Assembly: GCA_005804885.1 (NCBI GenBank)
Contig: SYOX01000183.1
Span: 1 to 50,474, forward strand
Length of the DNA stretch: 50,474 nucleotides
Origin: Pseudomonadota bacterium
GTDB lineage: Bacteria > Myxococcota_A > Bradymonadia > Bradymonadales > GCA-2716585
Direction of reading: 5' to 3'
How positions within the stretch are numbered: position 1 is the stretch's first letter; the number at the start of each line of letters is the position of its first letter. The notes beneath the pieces were generated by a model that saw only the letters and a list, made by a program, of their open reading frames with translations, was not told where the DNA came from and searched no databases. A program made the position numbers and the translations under genes. Shown piece by piece: positions 1 to 7,890 of this stretch.

Positions 1-1406
1 CCATGGGCAAGAAGAAGGCCTCCGTCATGGACGCCCAGCGCCAGACCTTCGTCGACGGCGCCGTCAAGAAGGGCATCGACGACGAGAAGGCCGGTGAAAT
101 ATTCGACCTGATGGCATTTTTCGCAGGTTACGGCTTCAATAAATCACACAGTGCCGCATATGCTCTAATTACCTATCAAACTGCATATCTGAAGGTGCAC
201 TACCCCGTCGAGTTCATGGCCGCCCTGATGACCTGCGATCGGGAGAACACCGACAAGGTCGTCCGATTCATCAACGAATCCAAGGACATGGGCATCCTCG
301 TCATGCCCCCCGACGCCAACGAGTCCGACCTCGACTTCTCCGTCGTCGACGCCAAGATCCGCTTCGGCCTCGGCGCCATCAAGGGCGTCGGCGAGTCCGC
401 CATCGAGTCCATCATCGAGGCCCGCGACCGCAAGGGCGCCTTCAAGAGCCTCTACGACTTCTGCGAGCGCGTCGACCTCAAGCGCGTCAACAAGCGCGTC
501 CTTGAGGCCATGATGAAGGCCGGCGCCTTCGACTCCATCGGCCTGGCCGAGGACAAGACCGACATGCTGGCCCTGTGCGCCAGCCGCGCCACCATGTACG
601 GCGCCATCCCCACCGCCGCCGACCGCGGCCAGAAGGCCCAGCAGGACCGCAACAGCGGACAGGCCAACCTCTTCGGCTTCTTCGCCGCCGCGCCGGCCGC
701 CGCCGCCGTCGCCGTCGAAGACTTCTACCCCGAGATCGAGGCCTGGACCGACAAGGAGCTCCTGGCCGCCGAGAAGGCCTCCATCGGCTTCTACATCACC
801 GGGCACCCCCTGGACCGCTACAAGGACGAGGTCAAGCAGTACGCCTCCCACAACACCCGCACGCTGCGCGCCCTGCGCCCGCGCGACAACGTCGCCCTGG
901 CCGGCGTCGTCGGCTCCATCCGCGAGAAGACCCTCAAGTCCGGCAATGGCCGCATGGCCTTCATCGAGTTCGAAGACCGCGAGGGCTCCGTCGAGATCGT
1001 CTGCTTCTCGTCCGCCTTCGCCGAGAACGAGGAGGCCCTCAAGTCCGACGAGCCCCTGCTGATCAAGGGCACCATCAAGATCGAGGGCGACGACGGCAAT
1101 GTCACCCACAGCGTCCGGCTGACCGAGGCCATGCGCCTCGTCGACGCCCGCAAGGCCAAGGTCCGCAAGGTCTGCATCGCCCTCGACGCCGAGAACCTCG
1201 ACAAAAAGGCCATGATCAAGCTCGCCGACGTCCTGCGCCGACACCCCGGCGGCTGCGCCACCGAGCTGACCTTCCAGGTCCACACCGACGAGGTCGCCGG
1301 CCACTCCATCATGACCCTCGGCGACGCCTTCAAGGTCGACCCCTGCGACGACCTCCTCATCGCCGTCGAGCGCCTCTTCGGTCGCCGCGTCGTCAGCCTC
1401 CGCTGA
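1..1406 (+). CDS. dnaE: DNA polymerase III alpha subunit, C-terminal part (5' end outside window)
   Basis: This is the replicative polymerase catalytic subunit, of which only the last 467 or so residues are visible; the frame is open at the window edge (first full codon at base 3), so the Met there is internal. The conserved stretch AGYGFNKSHSAAYA lies near visible residues 42-55, followed by a helix-hairpin-helix region (GLGAIKGVGESAIE, about 122-135) and an OB-fold (LAGVVGSIREK to VEIVCFSS, about 300-340). The OB-fold and tail normally contact single-stranded DNA and the clamp. The gene uses almost only G/C-ending codons except in bases 94-192, which are clearly AT-richer although they encode the most conserved motif. 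A convergent Nudix gene follows after about 100 bp. Confidence 0.95.
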   Translation, partial: MGKKKASVMDAQRQTFVDGAVKKGIDDEKAGEIFDLMAFFAGYGFNKSHSAAYALITYQTAYLKVHYPVEFMAALMTCDRENTDKVVRFINESKDMGILVMPPDANESDLDFSVVDAKIRFGLGAIKGVGESAIESIIEARDRKGAFKSLYDFCERVDLKRVNKRVLEAMMKAGAFDSIGLAEDKTDMLALCASRATMYGAIPTAADRGQKAQQDRNSGQANLFGFFAAAPAAAAVAVEDFYPEIEAWTDKELLAAEKASIGFYITGHPLDRYKDEVKQYASHNTRTLRALRPRDNVALAGVVGSIREKTLKSGNGRMAFIEFEDREGSVEIVCFSSAFAENEEALKSDEPLLIKGTIKIEGDDGNVTHSVRLTEAMRLVDARKAKVRKVCIALDAENLDKKAMIKLADVLRRHPGGCATELTFQVHTDEVAGHSIMTLGDAFKVDPCDDLLIAVERLFGRRVVSLR

Positions 1407-1473
1407 CCCGACGCCGCCCGAGGCCGCCCGACCGCCCGCCCACCCAGAGAAAAATCACGAGGCTGGACCCGCA

Positions 1474-1495
1474 CTTCGACGCCGCAGCGCCGAAG
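1474..1495. terminator. Stem-loop between convergent dnaE and Nudix genes
   Basis: A 9-bp stem with one mismatch (CTTCGACGC pairing with GCGCCGAAG) closes a four-base loop CGCA. It lies between two convergent stop codons, so it could end transcription from either side. There is no clear U-tract, so intrinsic termination is only a possibility. Confidence 0.35.
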
Positions 1496-1504
1496 GACCG
1501 GGGA

Positions 1505-2056
1505 TCACCACAGCGCGCGGCCCGTCCTGTCCAGCCACCACATCAGCCCGCAGACCACCATCCCATTGCGCAGCTCCCCGGCCCGGAAGAGCCCCCGAAG
1601 CTCCTCCACGCTCACCTCGATCACCTCGATGTCCTCCCCCGCGTCGAGCCGCTGCTCCCCCACGCGCCGGCACCCCTCGGCCAGCGCCGTCGTACAGACG
1701 TTGTCCTGGTAGGCCGAGTTGGGCTGCACCTGGCCGATCACGCTCCAGCGCGCCGCCTCGAAGCCCGTCTCCTCCAGCAGCTCCCTGGCCGCCGCCTCCA
1801 GCGGGTCCTCACCCTCCTCCACCAGCCCAGCAGGCAGCTCCAGCTCGATCGTCCGGCTCCCGTGCCGCCATTGCCGCACCAGCAGCACCGTCTCCCGCTC
1901 CGTGATCGCCACCATGTTGACCCAGTCCGGCGACTCCAGCACCACATAGGGCGCCGTGCGCCCGCTGCCCGGGTGCGTCGCCATGTCCTCGCGCAGCTTG
2001 AAGATCGGCGTCTCCAGCACCACACGGCTGCCCTTGCGCTCAAAAGGCCTGATCAT
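1505..2056 (-). CDS. Nudix hydrolase (ADP-ribose pyrophosphatase-like)
   Basis: A 183-residue protein with a complete Nudix box around residues 77-100 (GLVEEGEDPLEAAARELLEE followed by TGF), matching G-x5-E-x7-R-E-x2-E-E-x-G. The spacing and the preceding ELPAG segment resemble the ADP-ribose/nucleoside-diphosphate-sugar pyrophosphatase branch, which hydrolyses NDP-X to NMP and phospho-X in the cytoplasm. Exact substrate is unknown. The ATG at 2056 has a strong upstream GGGAGGGG. The gene starts 15 bp after the stop of the lipoprotein gene, so it is probably the last gene of the operon that begins with the Asp-rich lipoprotein near 6774. Confidence 0.85.
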   Translation of the reverse strand: MIRPFERKGSRVVLETPIFKLREDMATHPGSGRTAPYVVLESPDWVNMVAITERETVLLVRQWRHGSRTIELELPAGLVEEGEDPLEAAARELLEETGFEAARWSVIGQVQPNSAYQDNVCTTALAEGCRRVGEQRLDAGEDIEVIEVSVEELRGLFRAGELRNGMVVCGLMWWLDRTGRALW

Positions 2057-2071
2057 CGCCCCTCCCTGGCC

Positions 2072-2908
2072 TCAACGGCCCTCCGCCTCCGGTTCAGGCT
2101 CGGGCTCTTCCTCCAACTCGCCTTCGGGCTCGCCTTCGGGCTCACCTTCGTCCGGAGCGTCCTCCGGCCTGACATCGTCGCCCTCGCCGTCGTCGTCGTC
2201 GTCATCGCCCGCCTGGCGCTCCTCGATCGTCCGCTTCCAGTCCTCCACCTCGCCGTCGCAGTCCGGATCGGGCATCAGCGTCGACAGGTCGCTCGTGATG
2301 ACGATGTCGGCCGCCCGCTCCCCTGCCGAGGGGCTTCGCATCCGCTCCAGCGTCCCCGCGCCTTCACACCCGCCGGCGCCCTCGACCGTCATCAGGTGGT
2401 ACCCGGCCGAGAGCGCGCCGCCGAGCGACTCGGCCTCGATGTCGCCGTCAGCGTACACCAGCAGGTGCTTGGAGGCCCCGCCGACCATGGGCTCGCTGGC
2501 CCGATCCCACACCCCGTCGCCGTCGACATCCTCGTAGAGCAGGATGAGCGCCACGACGAGGCCGCTCTCCCGGCCCTCCGGCAGCACGGCCTCGGACGGG
2601 GGCGTGTAGATCCTCATGGTGTAGCGCGACGGCAGGCTGATCCTCATGTCGACGCCCTGCTCGACGAAGGCCGCCCTCGGCGACAGCGTCGCCAGATCGC
2701 CCGAGGCCGCCGTCACCCAGAAGAGCGCCACCCTCAAAGGCGCCGACGAGGGCGCGTAGGTCGACTGCTCGAGCTCGACCACCACGCTGCCCTCCAGCAC
2801 CGCCAGCGGCTCGCCCTGGTACTGGCCGCTGACCAGCGCGTCGCCGCACCCCGCCGCCAGCAGCAGCGCCGCCGCACACAACCCAGCCATCTGGCTTGAC
2901 CTGCCCAT
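2072..2908 (-). CDS. Predicted lipoprotein, unknown function
   Basis: A 278-residue exported protein. The start at 2908 is chosen because it gives a lipoprotein signal peptide (hydrophobic AGLCAAALLLAAGC, lipobox Cys near residue 21) and has GGAGGGGG just upstream; the reading frame extends 50 codons further but without a signal. The body is predicted soluble (segments such as TYAPSSAPLRVALFWVTAAS), with calcium-site-like DVDGDGVWD and DPDCDGEVEDW, and ends in a Glu/Pro-rich low-complexity tail of GEPEGEPEGE type. I do not recognise the family. It directly follows the caspase-like gene (17 bp gap), so an accessory role in that envelope system is an inference. Confidence 0.75.
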   Translation of the reverse strand: MGRSSQMAGLCAAALLLAAGCGDALVSGQYQGEPLAVLEGSVVVELEQSTYAPSSAPLRVALFWVTAASGDLATLSPRAAFVEQGVDMRISLPSRYTMRIYTPPSEAVLPEGRESGLVVALILLYEDVDGDGVWDRASEPMVGGASKHLLVYADGDIEAESLGGALSAGYHLMTVEGAGGCEGAGTLERMRSPSAGERAADIVITSDLSTLMPDPDCDGEVEDWKRTIEERQAGDDDDDDGEGDDVRPEDAPDEGEPEGEPEGELEEEPEPEPEAEGR

Positions 2909-2925
2909 CGGACCCCCTCCTGACC

Positions 2926-4596
2926 TCAAAATCGAAAGCCCAGGCCCGCCGACCCCGAGGGCGCAAGCCGACCTCCAAAGCCGACCTCGCCAGTCTCCAC
3001 CGACTGCTCCTTGACCAGCCAGGCCCCCAGCACGCCCTCGGCGTAGATCCACATCCACGGCTGCACCGACCAGGACCCGTGCACCACCGCGCCGCCCCGG
3101 CCGATGAGCGACGCCCTCGACGGCGCCGTCCCTTCCGAGTCAAAGCGCTGCCTCAGCCACGCGCCCCCGACTTCGATCCCGAAGCCCAGCGCCAACGCGT
3201 CCAGATCAAAGAGCTTCAAGGCCGCGACCTCCAGCCCCAGGAGATCCTGGCTCAAGGACAGCGACGCGTTCTCGGAGCGCGACTGACCCGCCAGCAGCTC
3301 CACCCGGAGCGTCACGCTGTCAAGATCCACCGCCGCGCCGATCACCCCCGCCAGGATCGGGCCGGTGCCCGGCAGCACCTCGGCGCTGGCCTCTCCCCCG
3401 ACCGACAACCCCCAGCTGGCCCCGACCTCGTCGCTCATGCCCTTGCGCACCACCTCGCCGCCAGAGACCCGGCGCATCTGATCGACCGACACCCCCGAGC
3501 GCCGCCCCCCTTCGACCGCGATCTCCGCCTCGAAGACCTTGCCCCCCGCGACGCGCCTGACGAGGTAGCTCCCGGCAGGCAGCGTCAGCTCGCTGGCCTC
3601 GACCACCGACAGCTCGGCCACCACCGCGCCACGATCGCCGCCCTCGAAGATGAGGTAGTCCCCCGCGGAGCCCAGCCGCAGCCGCCCCAGCCCGCGGGCC
3701 TCCCGATCCAGCCGCGTCATCACCAGCTCGTCGCGGCCGTTCATCTTGAAGGCGTAGGTCGGGTGCTGCACCGAGGCCACCCGGCTCGTGGCCCGCAGCG
3801 TCTCGGTGTAGGCGTAGCGGTAGGCCTCCGTCAGCGTCACGCGCTTATCCCTGGAGGTGTCGGCGGCCCCGAGCAGCCCCGTGACGAAGTGATGGGTGAA
3901 GAAGCTCCCCTTGAGCCGCTGGGACTCCAGAGCGTCCTCGCTGGCCGCCGAGCTCGTGATGATCGCCGTCCCCTCGCCGTCGAGCTGGCCGCTGGCGTCG
4001 ATCTTGAACGCCTCGACCGGCCGCGCGCCCTTGGTCCGGGTCAACCCGCCCGAGCGGCACGCGTCGATCACCATCACGCGGAGCTTGGCCGGCGAGCTCC
4101 CGAGCGCGGCCCGGACACGATCAAAGTGCAACAGGCTGCCGCCCAGGTGCATCGCCGAGGGATCGGCGTGGCCGCTGTAATACAGAAAGAGCAGGCTCTC
4201 GGCGCCCGCCGTCTCGTCCGCCCTGATCCGCGCGTTGAGCGCGCCCAGGACACGCTCGACCTCAACCGCGCCGGGGTCCTTGAGCAAGATCAGGTCTTCG
4301 GCCTGAACGCCGCCGAGCGACCCGAGCACCTGCGCCACCCGCTCGGCGTCGCGCACCGCGAAGAGCAGCGGCTCGTCGCTCGGATCGCCCGCGTTGGCGC
4401 CGATCACCAGCGCGTAGCGGCGCGCCTGAGCGCTGGACTCCACCCCCCACGACAACAACGCCACCATCCCGAGCCCCGCGCACGCGAGCCGCCACGATCC
4501 AGGGGCAGCTCCCCTTCGCAGCGGTGCGCGCGCCCCTCCCTCCAGGCCAGGGCGCTCACTCACCCCGGGCGCCGAGCTTGTGCAGGACCACCTCAC
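2926..4596 (-). CDS. Exported caspase-like (C14 family) protease with C-terminal barrel-like domain
   Basis: A 556-residue protein. After a hydrophobic export segment (about 38-57, ending SSAQA) comes a caspase fold: RYALVIGANAG at 60, the catalytic His in YYSGHAD (His143) and the catalytic Cys in IDACRSG (Cys180). About residues 320-390 are beta-rich and PEGA-like. The last 150 residues show alternating amphipathic strands and end in GLGFRF, an outer-membrane barrel signature with a terminal Phe. The protease would therefore sit in the periplasm or at the outer membrane. It overlaps the anti-sigma gene. GTG at 4596 has GGAGG about 10 bases upstream; GTG at 4563 overlaps the upstream stop and is an alternative. 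The caspase domain is certain; the barrel is an inference. Confidence 0.85.
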   Translation of the reverse strand: MRWSCTSSAPGVSERPGLEGGARAPLRRGAAPGSWRLACAGLGMVALLSWGVESSAQARRYALVIGANAGDPSDEPLLFAVRDAERVAQVLGSLGGVQAEDLILLKDPGAVEVERVLGALNARIRADETAGAESLLFLYYSGHADPSAMHLGGSLLHFDRVRAALGSSPAKLRVMVIDACRSGGLTRTKGARPVEAFKIDASGQLDGEGTAIITSSAASEDALESQRLKGSFFTHHFVTGLLGAADTSRDKRVTLTEAYRYAYTETLRATSRVASVQHPTYAFKMNGRDELVMTRLDREARGLGRLRLGSAGDYLIFEGGDRGAVVAELSVVEASELTLPAGSYLVRRVAGGKVFEAEIAVEGGRRSGVSVDQMRRVSGGEVVRKGMSDEVGASWGLSVGGEASAEVLPGTGPILAGVIGAAVDLDSVTLRVELLAGQSRSENASLSLSQDLLGLEVAALKLFDLDALALGFGIEVGGAWLRQRFDSEGTAPSRASLIGRGGAVVHGSWSVQPWMWIYAEGVLGAWLVKEQSVETGEVGFGGRLAPSGSAGLGFRF

Positions 4597-5398
4597 GCTG
4601 TTGGCAACCTCCGCGAAGCAGCGGCAGGCTCCCGAACCCCTCGTCCGGTCGCGCGCCCCTCAAAACCTCGTCGACATCCTGAAATGTAAAGGGCGACGGG
4701 CAGACCAGCAACACGAAGCGCTCCCGGCCCAGAATCCCGTCCAGCTCCATGGCCTGCTCCACGTCCTCTCCCTCGCTCTTGGCCTGGAGCACCCCGCTCT
4801 GGCCAGTCTGAGGATGGCACAAGTAGACGCCGCCTGCCTCATCGCGCCCGACGATCATGAAAAACCAGTTGAAATCCGAACGGATACGAAAGCCTATCGC
4901 GTCGCCGGGGGCCACCGCGTCGCCCGAAGTGACCAGCCGCGGGCCGCCTTCGGCCTTGACGTAGACCTCAAAGCCGAGCCCGGTGCCCTTGCTCCGCACC
5001 TGATCGGGCTCGACCGCAGGCGACCCATCCGCCCCCCCCTCCGGCACATCCGGCGGCAGCCACCACACCGCGATCAAGACCGCGGCGACCGCCCCGAACA
5101 CGGCCAGCGGCGGCCCGACGGCTCGCCCCCAGCGCCGCGTCGACCCGCCGGAGCGCGCTCTGGCCGCCGGCAGGCGAGTCACCCTCATGGGCGGCCGCTG
5201 CTGCCTGACCTCGGCGTCCGAGGTGCGCAGCGCCTCGACATAACGGCCGCAAGAGCCGCACGCCTCGATGTGAGCCATCACCTCGGCCAGCGCCTCACCG
5301 GCCAGCTCACCGGCCAGCAGCCGCTCGGCCTTCAGCTCGCTGAGGTGGTGCTCCCGTGGAGCCTCTGAACCACGCGCTGTCTGTTGATGCCCCTTCAC
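4556..5398 (-). CDS. Membrane anti-sigma factor with zinc-finger ZAS motif and DUF4384-like periplasmic domain
   Basis: A 280-residue protein. Residues 43-50 (HIEACGSC) form the HxxxCxxC motif of zinc-containing anti-sigma domains, which hold ECF sigma factors inactive. A transmembrane helix follows at about 94-113, and the C-terminal 140 residues (FEVYVKAEGG, GDAIGFRIRSDFNWFFMIVG, FVLLVCPSPFT) resemble DUF4384, a domain often found beside bacterial caspases. This places the sensor part in the periplasm. The GTG start overlaps the sigma-factor stop by GTGA, and its 3' end overlaps the caspase start, so all three are translationally coupled. The usual logic is release of sigma when the anti-sigma is cleaved or changes shape; the protease is not known. 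Confidence 0.85.
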   Translation of the reverse strand: MKGHQQTARGSEAPREHHLSELKAERLLAGELAGEALAEVMAHIEACGSCGRYVEALRTSDAEVRQQRPPMRVTRLPAARARSGGSTRRWGRAVGPPLAVFGAVAAVLIAVWWLPPDVPEGGADGSPAVEPDQVRSKGTGLGFEVYVKAEGGPRLVTSGDAVAPGDAIGFRIRSDFNWFFMIVGRDEAGGVYLCHPQTGQSGVLQAKSEGEDVEQAMELDGILGRERFVLLVCPSPFTFQDVDEVLRGARPDEGFGSLPLLRGGCQQREVVLHKLGARGE

Positions 5399-5910
5399 CT
5401 GAACCCTCGCTCTCTGGAGAACCGCTCCAGATGCTCTTGCAAGCTCTTCAACCGGTTGCCCACGGTCCGCCGGGAGACCCCCATGAGATCGGCGATCTCC
5501 TCATGGGTCATCCCATCGCCGTAACAGTACATCCCGATGGCCACCAGCTCCTCGGGCAGCGCCTCTTGCAGCTCCTTGAGCGCCACCGCCGCCTCCTGGC
5601 TGGATGGGCGAGACAACGAGGGCGGCTCCAACCCCTCCTGGTGTGCGAGCCAGAGCGACTGACGACGGCGCTCCCGCGCCAGGCGCTTGAGGCAGAGGTT
5701 CGTCGTGACGGCGTAGAGCCACGTCACCGGGGAGGACTCGCCTCGGAAGCTCACGAGGTGAGCGGCCAGATGCACGAAGACTTCTTGCGTCATGTCCTCG
5801 GCCTCCTGGGGCTCGAAGAACCTCGTGCAGCGGCGGTAGACCATGGCCGAGTGGCGCTCATAGAAGAGCGCCAGATCCTCTTCGGGCGGATGTCTTTTCG
5901 GAGTTCTCAC
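5395..5910 (-). CDS. ECF-family RNA polymerase sigma factor
   Basis: A 171-residue sigma-70-family factor. Region 2 is at about residues 15-75 (YERHSAMVYRRCTRFF, AEDMTQEVFVHLAAHL, SPVTWLYAVTTNLCLKRL) and region 4 at about 117-165 (LPEELVAIGMYCYGDGMTHEEIADLMG with VSRRTVGNRLKSL). Regions 1 and 3 are absent, as expected for ECF factors. It would direct polymerase to an envelope-response regulon, probably including its own operon. It starts with GTG at 5910 and lies 54 bp downstream of the Asp-rich lipoprotein, so the two may be co-transcribed. Confidence 0.95.
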   Translation of the reverse strand: MRTPKRHPPEEDLALFYERHSAMVYRRCTRFFEPQEAEDMTQEVFVHLAAHLVSFRGESSPVTWLYAVTTNLCLKRLARERRRQSLWLAHQEGLEPPSLSRPSSQEAAVALKELQEALPEELVAIGMYCYGDGMTHEEIADLMGVSRRTVGNRLKSLQEHLERFSRERGFR

Positions 5911-5964
5911 GCCCTAGCCACCCACCAGGCCCTCCCCACAAACCCGCCTCAAGCGCCCAAGGGT

Positions 5965-6774
5965 TCAGCCCGCATCCTCTTCGTCCTCGTCACCGTCGAC
6001 GTCGGCGTCGTCATCGGCGTCATCGTCGGCGTCATCGTCCTCATCGTCCTCATCGTCATCGTCATCGTCATCGTCGTCGTCGTCATCGTCCTCATCGCCG
6101 TGGCCAAAGAGCCAGCCGCAGGCGCTGTCGTCGTCGCTGTCGAAGTCGTCGTCCTCCCACTGGCCACAGGCGAGGTTCGAGATCTCCCCTTGGCAGGCGA
6201 CCACGTCCTCCTCGGTCAGATCGATCTCCCGATCGCGGACGCGCCGCTCGAACTCACCGAGGCGCTCCTCGCACACGACCTGGAGTGCGGACACGCACGA
6301 CGGCACATCGTCGAAATCAAGGCGCTCGTCGCCGTCCTCGTCACCGTCGTCGTCGCCATCGATATCATCGTCGTCGGCTTCATCGTCGGCCTCGTCACCG
6401 TCATCAATGCCTCCGTCGCCCTCGTCGGTCTCATCGCCGTCGACGCCGTCATCGTCGGTCTCATCGCCGTCGACGCCGTCATCGTCGGCCTCGTCGCCGT
6501 CGACACCGTCCTCGTCATCGCCGGCCTCGTCGCCGTCGATCTCGTCGTCGGCCTCGTCGTCCTCGTCGTCTTCGCCCTCAACGCCTTCGCAAAGGACGTG
6601 GGCCTCGCACCAGACCTGGACGGCCTCATCGCAGTTCTCATTGAAGGCTTCGACGGCCTCCGAGACGGTCTTGGCGTTGACGTCGACGGGCTCGGCCTCG
6701 CTCAAGCAGCCGGTCAGCGCCGCGAGGCAGCCGAGGCTTGTCAGGAGGGCGAGGATGGGATGGCGGCTTTGCAT
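5965..6774 (-). CDS. Aspartate-rich repeat lipoprotein
   Basis: A 269-residue protein whose start at 6774 (preceded by AGAGAGG) gives a lipoprotein signal ending LAALTGC. The mature part begins with a Cys-containing helical segment (NENCDEAVQVWCEAHVLCEG), then a long acidic block with ten-residue repeats of type DGVDGDETDD, a middle Cys-containing segment (VPSCVSALQVVCEERL, EEDVVACQGEISNLACGQWE), and an almost pure Asp/Glu tail. Such acidic blocks can bind Ca2+ or other cations at the cell surface, but no defined binding site is visible. It is the first gene before the ECF sigma gene and could be a sensor or cation buffer for that system (inference). Confidence 0.8.
   Translation of the reverse strand: MQSRHPILALLTSLGCLAALTGCLSEAEPVDVNAKTVSEAVEAFNENCDEAVQVWCEAHVLCEGVEGEDDEDDEADDEIDGDEAGDDEDGVDGDEADDDGVDGDETDDDGVDGDETDEGDGGIDDGDEADDEADDDDIDGDDDGDEDGDERLDFDDVPSCVSALQVVCEERLGEFERRVRDREIDLTEEDVVACQGEISNLACGQWEDDDFDSDDDSACGWLFGHGDEDDDDDDDDDDDDDEDDEDDDADDDADDDADVDGDEDEEDAG
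6421..6510. repeat. 30-bp minisatellite in Asp-rich lipoprotein gene
   Basis: Three near-identical 30-bp units lie in direct tandem (6421-6450, 6451-6480, 6481-6510); each encodes ten residues of type DGVDGDETDD on the minus strand. A second low-complexity tract of GTC/ATC trinucleotides lies at about 6043-6093 and encodes the poly-Asp tail. Both preserve frame (30 and 3 bp), so copy-number change would alter length without breaking the protein. Confidence 0.85.
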
Positions 6775-6964
6775 GAGGAACCTCTCTTGGTTTGAGTTCA
6801 GGTGTGGAACCACCCAGGCACTTCTACTGGATTGGACCCCGCGATCGCGCCTGAGCGGCAAAATAGTTTCAGGGACAGGATCAAGGACCGCGCACCATTG
6901 AGGCGTCGAGGCCGAGGGGTTATGCTCCGCCCCTCACCGCGCTGATATACCAGGGAGGGGCCGC

Positions 6965-7666
6965 GTGACTGAAGATCGCCTCAAGCTCTACCAGTTCGAA
7001 GAGTCGCCCTTCTGCGAGAAGATCCGGCGCGTCATGCAGGCCAAGGGGCTGTCCTTCGAGGTCGAGGAGATCGCCCTCTCCCAGTCCCTCGTCCGGCTCA
7101 AGAAGATCAACGCGATGGGCAAGCTGCCCTGCCTGGAGCACGGCGACCGCCTGATGGGCGACTCGACCGAGATCGCGCACTACCTGGAGGCGACCTTCCC
7201 CGACCCTGCGCTGATCCCCTCGACCCCGCGCGAGCGGGCGCTGTGCCACATGCTGGAGGACTGGGCCGACGAGAGCCTCTACTTCTACCATGTCCGGATG
7301 CGCTTCACCTTCCCCCACAACGCCCGCCGCCACCTCCCGCTGCTGGTGCGCCACGACACCGCGATGGCCGGCCGGCTGGCCAGCCTCGTGCTGCCCAACA
7401 CCTTCAAGGCCCAGCTCCACCAGCAGGGCGTCGGCCGCAAGCCCGACGCCCTGGTCGTCCTGGACGTGCGCCGCCACGTCGAGGCGCTGGCTGGCTGGCT
7501 CGACGGCGACTGGCTCATCGGAGATCGCCTGACGCTGGCCGACCTCGCCGTCTTCGTCCAGATCAGCGGGATTCGCCGCACCGAGGAGGGCGAGCGCATG
7601 ATCGACGAGCGCCCCCGCCTTGCCGCGTGGCTCGACCGGGTCGACGCCGCCTCCTCCGCCCCCTGA
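6965..7666 (+). CDS. Glutathione S-transferase-like protein
   Basis: A 233-residue protein starting with GTG at 6965, behind a strong GGGAGGGG. The N-terminal thioredoxin-like domain is clear: YQFEESPFCEKIRRVMQAKG (active-site region SPFCEK, about 12-17), the cis-Pro segment GKLPCLEHG (about 52-60) and DSTEIAHYLE (about 66-75) that normally binds the gamma-glutamyl group. The C-terminal helical domain ends with WLIGDRLTLADLAVFVQI, typical of the GST fold. The role would be cytoplasmic thiol conjugation or redox chemistry; the CxxK-like site lacks the second Cys of a glutaredoxin. No operon partner is visible. Confidence 0.88.
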   Translation: MTEDRLKLYQFEESPFCEKIRRVMQAKGLSFEVEEIALSQSLVRLKKINAMGKLPCLEHGDRLMGDSTEIAHYLEATFPDPALIPSTPRERALCHMLEDWADESLYFYHVRMRFTFPHNARRHLPLLVRHDTAMAGRLASLVLPNTFKAQLHQQGVGRKPDALVVLDVRRHVEALAGWLDGDWLIGDRLTLADLAVFVQISGIRRTEEGERMIDERPRLAAWLDRVDAASSAP

Positions 7667-7790
7667 TCCCCGCCTCAGCCCGCAGCGCCCCCGACGGGGT
7701 GGTGCGCGCTCACACCAGCGCCGCGGCCGGGATCGCCCCTCCTGGGGCCTGCGCACCCTACCAGGCTCAATGATTACGGGCACTTGGAGC

Positions 7791-7806
7791 TGGCACGAGG
7801 TTCGCT
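7791..7806 (+). promoter_or_regulatory. Sigma-54 promoter upstream of PP2C phosphatase gene
   Basis: TGGCACGAGGTTCGCT matches the -24/-12 consensus TGGCACG-R-N3-TTGCW with a single mismatch (C in the TTGC element) and exact GG-to-GC spacing. It lies 85 bp before the PP2C start. A sigma-54 activator is encoded immediately downstream, which supports the call. Confidence 0.6.
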
Positions 7807-7890
7807 CAGGGATCGCCCGTGCGTCGGGCCGTCGCTGGTTGTGGGTCCGGCGGGTTGCCCTGAGCGGGGCCAGGACAGGAGGAGAGGGAG

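Noticed and set aside
165..1304. Long minus-strand open frame opposite dnaE
   Set aside because: Its Gly/Val/Asp-rich translation is the antisense of a clear dnaE frame; no domain and no RBS.
575..4689. Long plus-strand frames rich in Arg/Pro/His across the caspase operon
   Set aside because: Low-complexity shadows of GC-rich minus-strand genes that carry recognisable catalytic motifs.
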